Source: a virus. Taken from it: a DNA stretch of 64,000 nucleotides. Shown here in pieces: positions 49,527 to 59,013 of this stretch (its first letter is position 1; each line of letters opens with the position of its first letter). Made by a program: the position numbers and the translations under genes. A model generated the notes under the pieces. It did not search any database. It was not told the DNA's origin and saw only the letters and a program-made list of their open reading frames with translations. The stretch is from the IMG/VR virus record IMGVR_UViG_3300032240_001991, positions 159,128 to 223,127 of that record; one strand, given 5' to 3'.

Positions 49527-49775
49527 ATGACTCTACCTGACGAAAGATATCGTGCTATAAAGGCAGCGGAAGCATTTATGGCGGATTTAATGAATCCTAA
49601 GAAAACTCCCCGTATACCTAAATCAATAAGAGCTCGAGCTAGGGCTGTTCTTAGACATTATCCTAGTGGCTGGGATTTAAAACAACTTGAAGTTGCAGCA
49701 CCTCATATTTTACAAGAAGAAATGGAACCGTTATACAGAATGGTTAAAGAACACGAATTAAAGGAAAACAAATGA
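49527..49775 (+). CDS. BPSL0761-like small protein
   Basis: About 82 aa from MTLPDERYRAIKAAEAFMAD (a frame from 49503 overlaps the preceding gene and is less likely). The (M)T.PDER.RA....FL start and ...R..A..VLRH(Y/F)P pattern resemble the BPSL0761 family of proteobacteria and their phages. It overlaps the next start by 4 nt. Function unknown. Confidence 0.65.
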   Translation: MTLPDERYRAIKAAEAFMADLMNPKKTPRIPKSIRARARAVLRHYPSGWDLKQLEVAAPHILQEEMEPLYRMVKEHELKENK

Positions 49776-50185
49776 AAATTGGACTTAGTTTTAGTCGATG
49801 TATCCTAGATATCATCGAAGGACGAGTAGAAGAAGAAGATGTTCTGGTTATTATTTCTCGAACAAATTTTGACCCTACTAAAGACGAACATTGGTCAGAA
49901 ATTTGGACGGGATATCTTTTTGGAGGATCTAGTGCTGCTGAATGGTACCGTCATATAAACGATGAAGAAAAGTTTAGAGAATTAACCGTCAGATTATACA
50001 AAGATGGTAAATTACATCAACCTAGACAGTTTGGCGCACACCCGTCTCGTAGAAATGAGTATTGGTTAGAAACAGTACTGCCAAGCAGTGAATTAGATCG
50101 TAATCCTGCTGCTAAGAAAGCATGGGATCACTTTCAAATGGTTGCAGGATTAACAAACGTAAATCTCGATAAGGAATATAATTAA
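49772..50185 (+). CDS. Conserved phage protein (137 aa)
   Basis: Starts [19 protein letters not shown], with [13 protein letters not shown] and a WTGYLFGG strand. Compact alpha/beta protein, typical of T4-like phage genomes, function unknown. clpP starts 1 nt after its stop. Confidence 0.65.
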   Translation: MKIGLSFSRCILDIIEGRVEEEDVLVIISRTNFDPTKDEHWSEIWTGYLFGGSSAAEWYRHINDEEKFRELTVRLYKDGKLHQPRQFGAHPSRRNEYWLETVLPSSELDRNPAAKKAWDHFQMVAGLTNVNLDKEYN

Positions 50186-50186
50186 C

Positions 50187-50786
50187 ATGTATAATACTTT
50201 GGTGCCGATGGTTGTAGAAAAAACTGGTCAGGGCGAACGTGCTTTTGATATCTTTTCTAGGCTTTTAAATGAGCGAATTGTATTTCTAAATGGTCCAGTT
50301 GACGACTATAGTGCAAATCTTGTTGTAGCGCAGATTTTACATTTAGAAAGCGTAGATAGCGAAAAGGATATTAATTTTTACATTAATAGTCCTGGAGGCG
50401 TAATTACTTCTGGTATGGCAATTTATGATGTTATGCAGTTTGTTAAGCCAGATGTAGCTACTTTTGTTATGGGTCAGGCATGTAGTATGGGTAGTTTTTT
50501 AGCTCAGGCAGGAACGCCAGGAAAACGATTTATGCTTCCCAATGCACGACACATGATTCATCAGCCAAGTGGCGGGGCGCAGGGTATGGCTTCTGATATT
50601 GAAATTTCATACAAGGAGATTATGTATCTAAAGAAGCGTCTAACTGAGCTCTACGTTAAGCACAATAGCGCCGGTAAAACATATGAAGAATTTGAGGAAG
50701 ATATGGATCGTGATACATTTATGAGTGCTGAAGAGGCTCTAGGATACGGTCTAGTTGATCAAATTTTAGAAAAGCGCAGCCAGTAA
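50187..50786 (+). CDS. clpP: ClpP-like serine protease
   Basis: A 199-aa protein, the normal ClpP length. [14 protein letters not shown] contains the catalytic Ser (about residue 99), [10 protein letters not shown] the His (about 124) and [20 protein letters not shown] the Asp (about 173). [17 protein letters not shown] is the substrate-strand region. It would form tetradecamers and work with a host or phage ATPase; phage versions may assist in host takeover or structural-protein maturation. Confidence 0.96.
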   Translation: MYNTLVPMVVEKTGQGERAFDIFSRLLNERIVFLNGPVDDYSANLVVAQILHLESVDSEKDINFYINSPGGVITSGMAIYDVMQFVKPDVATFVMGQACSMGSFLAQAGTPGKRFMLPNARHMIHQPSGGAQGMASDIEISYKEIMYLKKRLTELYVKHNSAGKTYEEFEEDMDRDTFMSAEEALGYGLVDQILEKRSQ

Positions 50787-50799
50787 TGATCTGCTAAAT

Positions 50800-50832
50800 A
50801 GTAGAAACGCCTATTTTGAGCGTTTCTACTAT
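50800..50832. terminator. Strong hairpin after clpP
   Basis: TAGTAGAAACGC (50800-50811) pairs perfectly with GCGTTTCTACTA (50821-50832), loop of 9. No U-run follows, so it may protect mRNA ends or be a factor-assisted terminator. A TAAATA box overlaps its left side. Confidence 0.6.
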
Positions 50833-50844
50833 ACGGATCATATC

Positions 50845-51864
50845 ATGGTAAAAGCATTTGTAGTCGAAGGAAGTTCAATTGTAGGGCCAATCAGTAACTT
50901 TTCTAGTACTGGTATTAAGGACCTATCCTCTGTCCAGACAGTAACCGTAACTGACGGTAAACTTACTGTAGACAATATTGCAGTTAAAAATCTTGACGGA
51001 AATGTAACTGTAAGAGGAGATTTTAAGATCTACGGCGTACTTGATGCAGGGTTTGTACGCACTACAGAATTAGTTACTAATCAACGTTACGAAAAACAAT
51101 TTTTAGAATTTTCTAGTCCAGATGGCGATTCTATTGGTACAGGATTTTTATGGCTTGGCGGACGTCCAAGTCGTCAGTTTGTTTTAAAAGCTGACCCACT
51201 TCGCTTTTGGTTAACAGAGCATGTTGACATTCCTGAAGAAAAGTCATTTATGATCGGAACTGCTCCAGTTCTTTCATTTGATACATTAGGAACAGGAGTT
51301 GTAAATAGCAGCCTAAAAAAGGTTGGAACATTACAAAGTCTTACAGTTGACGGCGAGTTTACTTTAGACAATCATATATTTTATAGCCCAGATTCTCAAA
51401 AATTAGGTATTGGAACTGATCGACCAAACGGAGTGGTCAGTATTTTAGATCATAATACCAGTGTTGAATTTATTATAACCGGCGATTTGAGTAACGGTTA
51501 TGGAAAACTTGGGACCTTTAATACAAAAGGTGTTTCTATCGTTACTGACGATACTCCAAGAATCAGCATAACTGAAACCGGACATATTACATTAGGCCAA
51601 GAATACCGAGATAGCACTATCATACGAGCTTACGGAAAAATGGGAATTGGCGTTAAAAATCCTTCAGAACAATTAGAAGTTGCAGGAAATATTAAATTTG
51701 GCAACCGTATGTTTGCCAATGGTAACCAAGCGCCAACAGATGGTTCATATCAAGTAGGCGATATTGTTTGGAATTCAAAACCTCGTTCTGGTAACTTTGT
51801 AGGTTGGGTTTGTATTTCTACAGGATCTCCCGGAAGCTGGCGCGGATTTGGACTAATCGAATAA
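50845..51864 (+). CDS. Tail fibre or structural protein
   Basis: A 339-aa protein starting MVKAFVVEGSSIVGPISNFS. Beta-rich repeats (VTVTDGKLTVDNIAVKNLDG, KLGIGTDRPNGVVSI, KMGIGVKNPSEQLEVAGNI) of the type found in phage fibres with 'GIG' repeats. The end GNFVGWVCISTGSPGSWRGF is typical of fibre or baseplate caps. It stands away from the main fibre block at 56.8-63 kb. Confidence 0.75.
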   Translation: MVKAFVVEGSSIVGPISNFSSTGIKDLSSVQTVTVTDGKLTVDNIAVKNLDGNVTVRGDFKIYGVLDAGFVRTTELVTNQRYEKQFLEFSSPDGDSIGTGFLWLGGRPSRQFVLKADPLRFWLTEHVDIPEEKSFMIGTAPVLSFDTLGTGVVNSSLKKVGTLQSLTVDGEFTLDNHIFYSPDSQKLGIGTDRPNGVVSILDHNTSVEFIITGDLSNGYGKLGTFNTKGVSIVTDDTPRISITETGHITLGQEYRDSTIIRAYGKMGIGVKNPSEQLEVAGNIKFGNRMFANGNQAPTDGSYQVGDIVWNSKPRSGNFVGWVCISTGSPGSWRGFGLIE

Positions 51865-51893
51865 AATAAGATAACATAATATCACAGGTCTCT

Positions 51894-51913
51894 TGAGTAA
51901 ATAAAATTACTCA
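51894..51913 (+). other. Hairpin holding a TAAATA box
   Basis: TGAGTAA pairs with TTACTCA around ATAAAA. The box AGTAAATA lies across it, before the 51927 gene. Confidence 0.4.
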
Positions 51914-51926
51914 TGGAGCAGCTATT

Positions 51927-52217
51927 ATGGCAAAAAAATATCTTAATAAAGACCAACTTAAATCATTTAAATTTCAATCACAAATATGGATATCTCTAGC
52001 AGTAGTAATGCTAGTAGTATTAAGTTTAGAAATTAATAAACACGGATTAAACAGTCCTCTTATTTTCTGGTATTCTATTACAATTGGAACCAGTTGGTGG
52101 AGTTGGACAATGTATGTAATTAACGCATTGATAAACCAACGCATTGCCGAAACGGAATTACTAGACGATCTAAAAAATGATGTCAAGTTAATAAGAACTG
52201 ATATTATAGACAAATAA
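51927..52217 (+). CDS. Small membrane protein (96 aa)
   Basis: Two hydrophobic segments (IWISLAVVMLVVLSLEI and LIFWYSITIGTSWWSWTMYVI) with a charged C-terminal helix (AETELLDDLKNDVKLI). The 2TM-domain layout is frequent in phage and bacterial small proteins. Function unknown. Confidence 0.6.
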   Translation: MAKKYLNKDQLKSFKFQSQIWISLAVVMLVVLSLEINKHGLNSPLIFWYSITIGTSWWSWTMYVINALINQRIAETELLDDLKNDVKLIRTDIIDK

Positions 52218-52256
52218 ATACTGTCCTTAAGTAATTCGGTCTTGGCGTCATCCCGG

Positions 52257-52285
52257 TTGATAAATTCTGCCGCCTATGCTATTAT
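52257..52285 (+). promoter_or_regulatory. Sigma70-like promoter
   Basis: TTGATA, 17-nt spacer, TATTAT, followed by AGGAGG and the ATG at 52304. Confidence 0.72.
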
Positions 52286-52303
52286 ATACCATAGGAGGTT
52301 AAA

Positions 52304-52834
52304 ATGTATACTAGTACTAAGTTTTTTAAAGAAATTGGACCTTGCGCTTATCGCAATTGGAAGTCAGATACAGACTGTTATATGCTTCACGGCTACGATC
52401 GTAGCTTTCGATTTGTATTTGGAGCATCTCACCTAGATAAGCAAGGGTTTGTTGTAGATTTTGGTGGCCTAAAAGCCATCAAGCGTCAACTGGAAGATTG
52501 GTTTGATCACACAGTAATCTTACAGGCTGACGATCCTTTGGTTCATACATTCAGACATTTAACCAAGTTAGGCCACTGCAAACTTCAGACGTTTCCGTTG
52601 ATTAGTTGCGAAGGGTTGTCTGAGTATGTAGGAGAATACGTAGATCACATGCTTTACGAAGCCAATGGGGGTCGTAATTGGGTCATTAGCTGTGAAATGA
52701 TTGAAGCTGAAAAGAATAGTGCTATCTACACTATACAGCATGACAATCCAGATCGCATGCGTTGGCACGATCTACAGGCTTTCAACAAAGAGATGGAAGA
52801 AGAAGCTGGTAAGATTGAATTTAAGGATCTATGA
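52304..52834 (+). CDS. 6-pyruvoyl-tetrahydropterin-synthase-like protein (tentative)
   Basis: A 176-aa protein starting [20 protein letters not shown]. The [21 protein letters not shown] segment and the ILQADDPLV piece recall the 6-carboxy-tetrahydropterin (QueD/PTPS) fold, where a strand ending G.V.DF is followed by a loop and acidic segments. The zinc-binding His triad is not convincingly complete (only [12 protein letters not shown] and WFDHTV). Best AGGAGG ribosome site in the region and a good promoter. Otherwise a conserved phage protein. Confidence 0.4.
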   Translation: MYTSTKFFKEIGPCAYRNWKSDTDCYMLHGYDRSFRFVFGASHLDKQGFVVDFGGLKAIKRQLEDWFDHTVILQADDPLVHTFRHLTKLGHCKLQTFPLISCEGLSEYVGEYVDHMLYEANGGRNWVISCEMIEAEKNSAIYTIQHDNPDRMRWHDLQAFNKEMEEEAGKIEFKDL

Positions 52835-53766
52835 TGAAGAAAATTTTAGTTACCGGCGGTGCTGGATTTCTAGGTAGTCATTTGTGTGATAAATTAGTAA
52901 CACAAGGCCATCATGTGCTTTGTGTTGATAATTATTTTACAGGTAGTAAAAAAAACATTGAACCATTACTTCGTTATCCTAATTTTGAAGTAATTCGTCA
53001 GGATGTCTGTTTTCCCCTCTATGTTGAAGTAGATGAAATTTACAATCTCGCTTGTCCTGCAAGTCCTGTTCACTATCAGCACGACCCTATTCAAACTACT
53101 AAAACCAGTATCTTAGGTGCATATAATCTATTAGGTTTGGCTAAACGCACTGGCGCTAAAATCTTACAAGCATCTACTAGCGAAGTGTACGGTGATCCGT
53201 TGGAACATCCGCAGCGCGAAGAATACTGGGGAAATGTAAACCCAATTGGAATTCGTAGTTGTTACGACGAAGGTAAAAGAGCAGCAGAAACTTTGTTCTT
53301 TGATTATCACCGTCAGCATAAAGTTCGTATCAAAGTTGCGCGTATTTTTAATACTTATGGTCCTCGTATGGCAGCAAACGACGGGCGAGTAGTTAGCAAC
53401 TTTATTGTGCAGGCACTTAAAGATAAAGATATTACTATATACGGAGATGGAACACAAACACGAAGTTTTTGTTATGTTGACGATCTAGTATATGGGTTAA
53501 TGTCGTTAATGAATAGCAAAGATTCTATTACTGGGCCAATTAATTTAGGAAACCCAGGTGAGTTTACTATTTTAGAATTAGCAGAAAAAGTTATTGAAAA
53601 AACTGGATCTTCTAGCAAAATTGTATTCAAACCTCTTCCGGGAGATGATCCAAAACAGCGGCAACCGGATATCACAAGGGCGCAGGTATTATTGGATTGG
53701 AATCCAGAGATTATTTTAGATAATGGACTTGCAGACACTATTAATTATTTTAAAAATGTTGTATAA
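52831..53766 (+). CDS. UDP-glucuronate decarboxylase-like NAD-dependent epimerase
   Basis: A 311-aa extended SDR of the UDP-xylose synthase type. [18 protein letters not shown] is the NAD loop, [15 protein letters not shown] and [11 protein letters not shown] are UXS-typical, and [14 protein letters not shown] holds the Tyr-x-x-x-Lys. [19 protein letters not shown] and [16 protein letters not shown] complete the family pattern. It converts UDP-glucuronate to UDP-xylose; related enzymes also make UDP-apiose. It supplies a pentose for surface glycans. Confidence 0.9.
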   Translation: MMKKILVTGGAGFLGSHLCDKLVTQGHHVLCVDNYFTGSKKNIEPLLRYPNFEVIRQDVCFPLYVEVDEIYNLACPASPVHYQHDPIQTTKTSILGAYNLLGLAKRTGAKILQASTSEVYGDPLEHPQREEYWGNVNPIGIRSCYDEGKRAAETLFFDYHRQHKVRIKVARIFNTYGPRMAANDGRVVSNFIVQALKDKDITIYGDGTQTRSFCYVDDLVYGLMSLMNSKDSITGPINLGNPGEFTILELAEKVIEKTGSSSKIVFKPLPGDDPKQRQPDITRAQVLLDWNPEIILDNGLADTINYFKNVV

Positions 53767-53774
53767 TTTACCAC

Positions 53775-54812
53775 ATGACACAACACATTAAACGTATTGG
53801 ATTTGCTTGTAAGTGGATTGATCGTCCAGATCAATGCGATGGTATTTCTGCTAAGGATGATGCCAAACAATATAATACCGCTGGTACCACTGTAGCATGG
53901 CTCAATCGACAAAGTCGAGATGTTGCAGAGCAAAAGCTTTGGGACATTATGGTTTACAACATTAATGCAACTAAACGGCTAGTAGAAAGGGTAGGATCGC
54001 TAGATAATCATCTACGTATGGTAAGGTTGTCTAGTGATTTACTGCCAGTGTATACTGAATCAAATTGGTGCTACTACTGGCGTAAACCGGATGTGATACA
54101 ATACTGCGAACAAGGATTTGCAGAGATTGGTAATATTGCTAGGCAATTAGGTGTTCGTCTTAGTTTCCATCCAGGCCAGTTTACTGTACTAGCTAGCGAC
54201 AATCCTGATATTGTTAATCGGTCAATAGAAGAATTTGAGTATCATGCAGATATGGTGCGGTGGATGGGTTATGGTCAACAATTTCAAGACTTTAAGATTA
54301 ATGTGCATATCGCTGGTCGACTAGGCGCACAAGGTATTCGTGATGTGTACCCTCGGCTAAGTACTGAGGCTCGTAACACCATCACTATTGAGAACGAGGA
54401 GATGGCGCATGGGTTGGATGATTGTCTTGAGTTGGCGGATTTGGTTCCTATCGTGCTTGATATTCATCATCACTGGATTCGTGAAGGGGAATACATACGA
54501 GCCACTGATCCGCGTGTGGGAATGGTGGTGGACAGCTGGCGTATGGTTAGGCCTGTTATCCATTATAGTGTGTCTCGTGAGGACATTCTTCTAGATCATT
54601 GTAGCGAAACATTGCCTGATCATGCAAGTCTATTAGAATCCGGTCATAAAAAACAAAAGCTCCGTGCCCATAGTGACTTCTATTGGAATAGATCTGTCAA
54701 CAAATGGGCATTAAGCTTTTTAGATCAATTTGATCTAATGTGCGAAGCAAAGGGCAAGAATCTTGCTAGCTTTGCTTTGCACACACAGGCAAAAGAATTA
54801 AACCTGCTTTGA
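53775..54812 (+). CDS. uvsE: UV damage endonuclease UvdE
   Basis: A 345-aa TIM-barrel repair nuclease that nicks 5' of UV photoproducts. RLSFHPGQFTVLASD, the DFKINVHIAG strand, TIENEEMAHGLDDCLEL and IVLDIHHHWIREG carry the three-metal His/Glu/Asp ligands, and KLRAHSDFYWN is the C-terminal family motif. The full length is present. Such genes occur in phages exposed to sunlight. It ends 15 nt inside a convergent gene. Confidence 0.95.
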   Translation: MTQHIKRIGFACKWIDRPDQCDGISAKDDAKQYNTAGTTVAWLNRQSRDVAEQKLWDIMVYNINATKRLVERVGSLDNHLRMVRLSSDLLPVYTESNWCYYWRKPDVIQYCEQGFAEIGNIARQLGVRLSFHPGQFTVLASDNPDIVNRSIEEFEYHADMVRWMGYGQQFQDFKINVHIAGRLGAQGIRDVYPRLSTEARNTITIENEEMAHGLDDCLELADLVPIVLDIHHHWIREGEYIRATDPRVGMVVDSWRMVRPVIHYSVSREDILLDHCSETLPDHASLLESGHKKQKLRAHSDFYWNRSVNKWALSFLDQFDLMCEAKGKNLASFALHTQAKELNLL

Positions 54813-55088
54813 AGCTTTACGCTTCTTAGCTTTCTTAACTTTATCAGTTGATGAAACAACTTCGAGTGTAGGTTTTCTCGGCTTGCGAGTTTTCTTAACT
54901 GGAGCAACTTCTACAACTGGTGTTACTTTTACTTTTTCAACTAATGCTGCAGGTGGAGCTTCAACTTCAGGAGCTAGCACCACTGGTTCATCCTCAACAG
55001 ATTTTTTACTCCTGCCTGAGAAAGCCCAAACAATTATTCCAAGAAATAATACCACTCCGCCAACAACATATACTAATGTTTCGTCCAT
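54798..55088 (-). CDS. Small membrane-anchored protein with basic tail
   Basis: A 96-aa protein with an N-terminal helix (LVYVVGGVVLFLGIIVWAF), a Pro/Val/Glu-rich middle and a Lys/Arg-rich tail (KTRKPRKP, KKAKKRKASKQ). The tail resembles histone-like basic tails. It overlaps the end of uvsE on the other strand. AGGAGATC-type ribosome site. Function unknown. Confidence 0.6.
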   Translation of the reverse strand: MDETLVYVVGGVVLFLGIIVWAFSGRSKKSVEDEPVVLAPEVEAPPAALVEKVKVTPVVEVAPVKKTRKPRKPTLEVVSSTDKVKKAKKRKASKQV

Positions 55089-55124
55089 ATAGGATCTCCT
55101 TTATATACCTACATATTTAATCTC

Positions 55125-55132
55125 AATAAATA
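55125..55132 (+). promoter_or_regulatory. Late-type promoter box
   Basis: AATAAATA lies about 50 nt before the SufC-like gene, leaving a longer leader. Confidence 0.4.
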
Positions 55133-55182
55133 CCTAGATAAAAAAATGTTGATCTTAAACAAAAAAATAACCATAATAAGCA

Positions 55183-55911
55183 ATGCTTAAAATAAAAAAT
55201 ATAACAGCAAAGATAAGAGACAATAACGTATTAGAAAAAATTGATCTAGAGGTTAATAGCGGTGAAATACACGCTATTTTAGGTCCAAAACATTCTGGTA
55301 AATCAAGCCTAGTGCAAGTTATTGCAGGCAATCCTTTGTTAGAAATCAAAGAAGGGTCAGTTCTTTTTAAAAGAAAAGCAATCCTTAAAAAAACGCCAGA
55401 TCAACGAAGCGTGACTGGAATTTTCACTGCATTTCAATACCCTCCTGTGTTAGATGGGATAAGCAATTTTGAAATGTCTAAAGAAATACTTAAGGCGCAT
55501 AAAGACACTCGTAACCTTGTTGAAGTTGAAAAGGAATACAAGTCTTTACTTAAAAAATTAGGTTTGAGCTCAAATCACGGAAGCAAGTGGGTTAACGACG
55601 AAACTGTCACCATTACAGAAAGTAAAAAGAACGAGCTACTACAAATGCTATTGTTAAACCCTGATTTGGTTGTTCTTGACGAAATTGATCAAGAAGTTGA
55701 AACAGAAGAACTTGAGTCAATCGCAGAACATATAAAAAACTTCTTAAGTAAGAAAAATAAAGCTGCTATTGTAGTTACTCAAAATATAGATTTCTTAAAA
55801 ATGCTTAATCCAACCCATGTAAATGTAATAGTTGACGGGTCTATTAAGACGCAAGGATCAAAAGAATTAATTAAAAGGATCGTAAAAGATGGCTATTCAC
55901 AGTTTTCTTAA
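55183..55911 (+). CDS. SufC-like ABC ATPase with degenerate signature
   Basis: A 242-aa protein of SufC length (about 248). AILGPKHSGKSSLVQVIAGN is Walker A and LLLNPDLVVLDEIDQ Walker B with catalytic Glu; KKNELLQMLLLNP matches the SufC 'KRNEILQM' region. The ABC signature that precedes it (usually FSGGE) reads TITES, so the transporter-type ATP sandwich may be weakened. SufC powers the SufBCD iron-sulfur scaffold. The SufD/B-like gene overlaps its end by 23 nt. Confidence 0.85.
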   Translation: MLKIKNITAKIRDNNVLEKIDLEVNSGEIHAILGPKHSGKSSLVQVIAGNPLLEIKEGSVLFKRKAILKKTPDQRSVTGIFTAFQYPPVLDGISNFEMSKEILKAHKDTRNLVEVEKEYKSLLKKLGLSSNHGSKWVNDETVTITESKKNELLQMLLLNPDLVVLDEIDQEVETEELESIAEHIKNFLSKKNKAAIVVTQNIDFLKMLNPTHVNVIVDGSIKTQGSKELIKRIVKDGYSQFS

Positions 55912-56713
55912 AGCCGAAAAAGGTGATCCTGATTGGCAATTTAGCCCCGAAGATTACTTTGGAAAAGAATTTAAAATCATTGATGCTAATATGATTGAGA
56001 TTGAAGAAAATCAATCCGAGCGTGTGGTACTACGTCAAAACCCTACTGAGAAAGATTTACTAGCTAAAAGACTAAACATAGTTCTGCAGAAAAATTCTAT
56101 TTTAGATTTAATCATCCTCAATGAAGTTGACAGTTGCTTACAGCAGGTATTTCTATACGATGTGCATCTAAAACCTGGAGCATCTTTGTCGTTAGGCATG
56201 TTTGTTAAAGACGGAAAATTAAATAAGCACATTATACAAGTATACTGTGAAGATAATGCCGTTCTTACAGTATACGGACTAATCTCTAATGATGTAGAAG
56301 GTGATTCTGAAATAATCACCAAAGTAATACAAAATGGAGAATCTTCAATTAGCAATCAGCTTGTGCTATCATTAGCAGGCAATAAAGCACAGACAGTATG
56401 TCAAGGAACTGTAATTGCTAACGAGTCTGCAGTTGGCAGTCATATTAATCTTGAAAATTCTAATTTAGTAACTGGAGAAGGCGGCCGTTGTTTTTCTAAG
56501 CCCGAAACTTATCATAGTGCGGAGTATATTACATCAAATATAGGTAATGAAACTAGCACAATAAGTGAAGAAAAAATTGGATACCTACAGAGTCGAGGGA
56601 TAAGTGAAAAGATTGCTAGAAATCTTATAATCACTAGTTTTAGAAATCAAGTCATTGATCTAGTAACCCAAGCACAAATTAAAGAAGAAATAAAAGAAAT
56701 GTATGTAGATTAA
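55889..56713 (+). CDS. SufB/SufD-like Fe-S scaffold component
   Basis: A 274-aa protein. The central beta-helix (ILDLIILNEVDSCLQQVF, SLSLGMFVKDGKLNKHIIQV, CQGTVIANESAVGSHINLEN) and the C-terminal LQSRGISEKIARNLIITSF are the SufB/SufD core and C-terminal signature. It is far shorter than SufD (about 420 aa) or SufB (about 495 aa), lacking the N-terminal helical domain. A SufC2-SufD2-like complex is possible. T4-like phages carrying a Suf pair are unusual; the aim might be cluster repair or supply for RfbH-type enzymes. Confidence 0.85.
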   Translation: MAIHSFLKAEKGDPDWQFSPEDYFGKEFKIIDANMIEIEENQSERVVLRQNPTEKDLLAKRLNIVLQKNSILDLIILNEVDSCLQQVFLYDVHLKPGASLSLGMFVKDGKLNKHIIQVYCEDNAVLTVYGLISNDVEGDSEIITKVIQNGESSISNQLVLSLAGNKAQTVCQGTVIANESAVGSHINLENSNLVTGEGGRCFSKPETYHSAEYITSNIGNETSTISEEKIGYLQSRGISEKIARNLIITSFRNQVIDLVTQAQIKEEIKEMYVD

Positions 56714-56805
56714 TCTGTCCAAATTGCTAGGGTGTTTTTTAGGTAAATACCTTAGCAATTATTAAAAGCCAAATTTCAGGTAAATATGGCTAATAAGGGA
56801 CAGCT

Positions 56806-57915
56806 ATGACAACTACTTCCACTTTTTTACCTATCGATATAGGATCGGGACCTAATGACGGAACCGGTGATAATATACGCGATGCATTTAATAAGATAAA
56901 TGCAAACTTTGCGTCTCTCTTTACTGCTGTTGGTTCAACTGGAACCTACGGTATTACTTATACTAGCTTAGTTGACGGACCTGGTAGTTATAGCACCGGT
57001 ACCTCTAAAGTAGGAACTGGACCCATATTAGTTGGTGTTAATAATTCTGGAACATTAGTACAAAATTGGCTAGTTAACGGAATTAACGGAGTAACTGTTA
57101 CTGCGGATCCACATGTTAATGTTGTGTCTATTAGCGGAACTGGTATCAGTGGATATAACGGAAGTAAAGGCAGCATTGGTTACTCAGGATCCGTAGGCAG
57201 GATTGGTCCATTAGGCTATGTAGGTTCAATAGGCTATGTAGGTAGTTCTTCTGGGTTTACAGGATCAGCAAGCACCTATAGAGGGTTTAACGGTAGTCAA
57301 GGAGCAACTGGATATACAGGAAGCACCGGAGTAGGATATAACGGTTCTAAAGGCGATATTGGTAGCATTGGATATATAGGAAGTCTAGGAAATCCAGGTT
57401 ATTTTGGATCAGCTAGTACAATTGGCGGATACACTGGATCGGGTGCTGGATTTACTGGAAGTATAGGGTACACCGGCTCGTACGGTACTATAGGAGCGTA
57501 TGCTTCAGGAACTTACTATCCTACGTTATCATCTGGTGCTGGATCTCTAGCTCTAGTTATAGATACAGCAAACTTAACTTATAACGGCGGAACTCTTACC
57601 GCACCAACTATCAATGCTTCGTCAGATTTAAGACTTAAAAATGTAGTAGGACCAATTTCTAATGCATTAGAAAAAGTTAATAATATAAACGGCGTAGAAT
57701 TCTACTGGAATGACTCTGCTAAATCTAGGGGTATTACTGTTGACAGTTTACAGCTAGGTGTTATTGCACAAGAAATTAGAGAAATTATACCTGGCGTAGT
57801 ATCAGAAAATTCTGATGGACAATTAACTGTTAATTATATTCAATTGGTTCCTCTATTAATTGAGGCAGTTAAAGAGTTAAGCAAGAAGGTTAATGATCTA
57901 AGCGGAGTAAATTAA
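56806..57915 (+). CDS. Tail fibre with collagen-like repeats and S74 chaperone domain
   Basis: A 369-aa protein. The N-terminal GSGPNDGTGDNIRDAFNKIN segment is the particle-attachment type, then GxxGS collagen-like repeats (about residues 110-225, for example GYNGSKGSIGYSGSVG), and a C-terminal peptidase S74 domain starting SSDLRLKNVVGP with GVIAQEIREIIPGVV. The S74 domain trimerises the fibre and then cleaves itself off at the Ser. It is the first of four consecutive structural genes. Confidence 0.9.
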   Translation: MTTTSTFLPIDIGSGPNDGTGDNIRDAFNKINANFASLFTAVGSTGTYGITYTSLVDGPGSYSTGTSKVGTGPILVGVNNSGTLVQNWLVNGINGVTVTADPHVNVVSISGTGISGYNGSKGSIGYSGSVGRIGPLGYVGSIGYVGSSSGFTGSASTYRGFNGSQGATGYTGSTGVGYNGSKGDIGSIGYIGSLGNPGYFGSASTIGGYTGSGAGFTGSIGYTGSYGTIGAYASGTYYPTLSSGAGSLALVIDTANLTYNGGTLTAPTINASSDLRLKNVVGPISNALEKVNNINGVEFYWNDSAKSRGITVDSLQLGVIAQEIREIIPGVVSENSDGQLTVNYIQLVPLLIEAVKELSKKVNDLSGVN

Positions 57916-59012
57916 TGGACGCTCCGGTATGGCAGACATCAGCAGGATTTTTAGGCACTGTTACAGAAAGAACATTGTCTACCTTTACGCTTTCAGCTGA
58001 AAATGCCAATTCTTTTCTAGTAATAAGTGGAGAGTTGCCAACTGGTCTAACTATTTCAAACGATGGCGTAATTTCTGGAATTACAGCAAGTATTGGTGGA
58101 ATATTACGTAAACAATTTGTTGTAAGAGCATCTAACACTACAGGTATAACAGACAGAACATTTATTATAGATGTTACTGGATTGAGTTCTTTATCTTGGG
58201 TTACTCCAGGAACAGAAAATACATCTACAAACGGATTTTTACAAGTAGGCAGAGGAAATGAATTTTACGTAATTAATAGAGAATATGTTGATTTTCAGTT
58301 TGAAGCTAACTTAGGTGAAGTAGAAGTAGGTCTATCTAGTCCATCTCCTGCTAAAAAAAGTAAAATCTATGTTAGCACGTTAACAAATGTAGATATGGGA
58401 CAGCCTGGTACTTGGAGGATTGTTTCTGCTAATGGTCTACAACTAGGCACAACTATTACCGGCATTTCTACTGTTTTTAATCCAACCTATTTAGGATATG
58501 GAGTGAGCATAAGTTTGCCTACAACATCCTTAGTAACCGGTCCTATTACACTTTATGATCCTTTGCCGTTTGGACAAGAAATTGTATACTACATTGAAAG
58601 CGGCGCTGGACAACTCCCGCCTGGACTAACGTTGAACAAGCATGGCAAATTATACGGTTATCTTATGGACAATCTTGGAATTGATACTAGAGTGTCTACC
58701 GGTGGGTATGACTCAGATCAGTTCTCTGGATACCCGTATGATCATGGAACATTAGTAGACGGACAGTATGTTACTTCACTTACAAAATTTGTTCCTAAAA
58801 TTTATCAATTCATTGTTACTGCATATAATGGAGTTAATACTGCAAAGAGAACATTTAAAATACTAGTTGTTGACCCATCAAATTTAACTACAGACATCAA
58901 CCAGTCGTATGCATCAGGTCCTTTATCGGTAGAGTCGTCATACTTGGTAACACCAACATGGTTAAAGCCAGTGTGGTTTGGATTTACATCAACAATAGGA
59001 ATCGTATACTAA
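57915..59012 (+). CDS. Structural protein with Ig-like (He_PIG) domains
   Basis: A 365-aa protein. ISGELPTGLTISNDGVISG and GAGQLPPGLTLNKHGKLYG are the conserved cores of two He_PIG domains. The start overlaps the preceding stop by one base. Such proteins decorate tails or capsids of T4-like phages and may bind cell-surface carbohydrate. Confidence 0.82.
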   Translation: MDAPVWQTSAGFLGTVTERTLSTFTLSAENANSFLVISGELPTGLTISNDGVISGITASIGGILRKQFVVRASNTTGITDRTFIIDVTGLSSLSWVTPGTENTSTNGFLQVGRGNEFYVINREYVDFQFEANLGEVEVGLSSPSPAKKSKIYVSTLTNVDMGQPGTWRIVSANGLQLGTTITGISTVFNPTYLGYGVSISLPTTSLVTGPITLYDPLPFGQEIVYYIESGAGQLPPGLTLNKHGKLYGYLMDNLGIDTRVSTGGYDSDQFSGYPYDHGTLVDGQYVTSLTKFVPKIYQFIVTAYNGVNTAKRTFKILVVDPSNLTTDINQSYASGPLSVESSYLVTPTWLKPVWFGFTSTIGIVY

Positions 59013-59013
59013 A

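Noticed and set aside
54388-54594. Plus-strand frame inside uvsE
   Set aside because: Out-of-frame shadow of a conserved repair gene.
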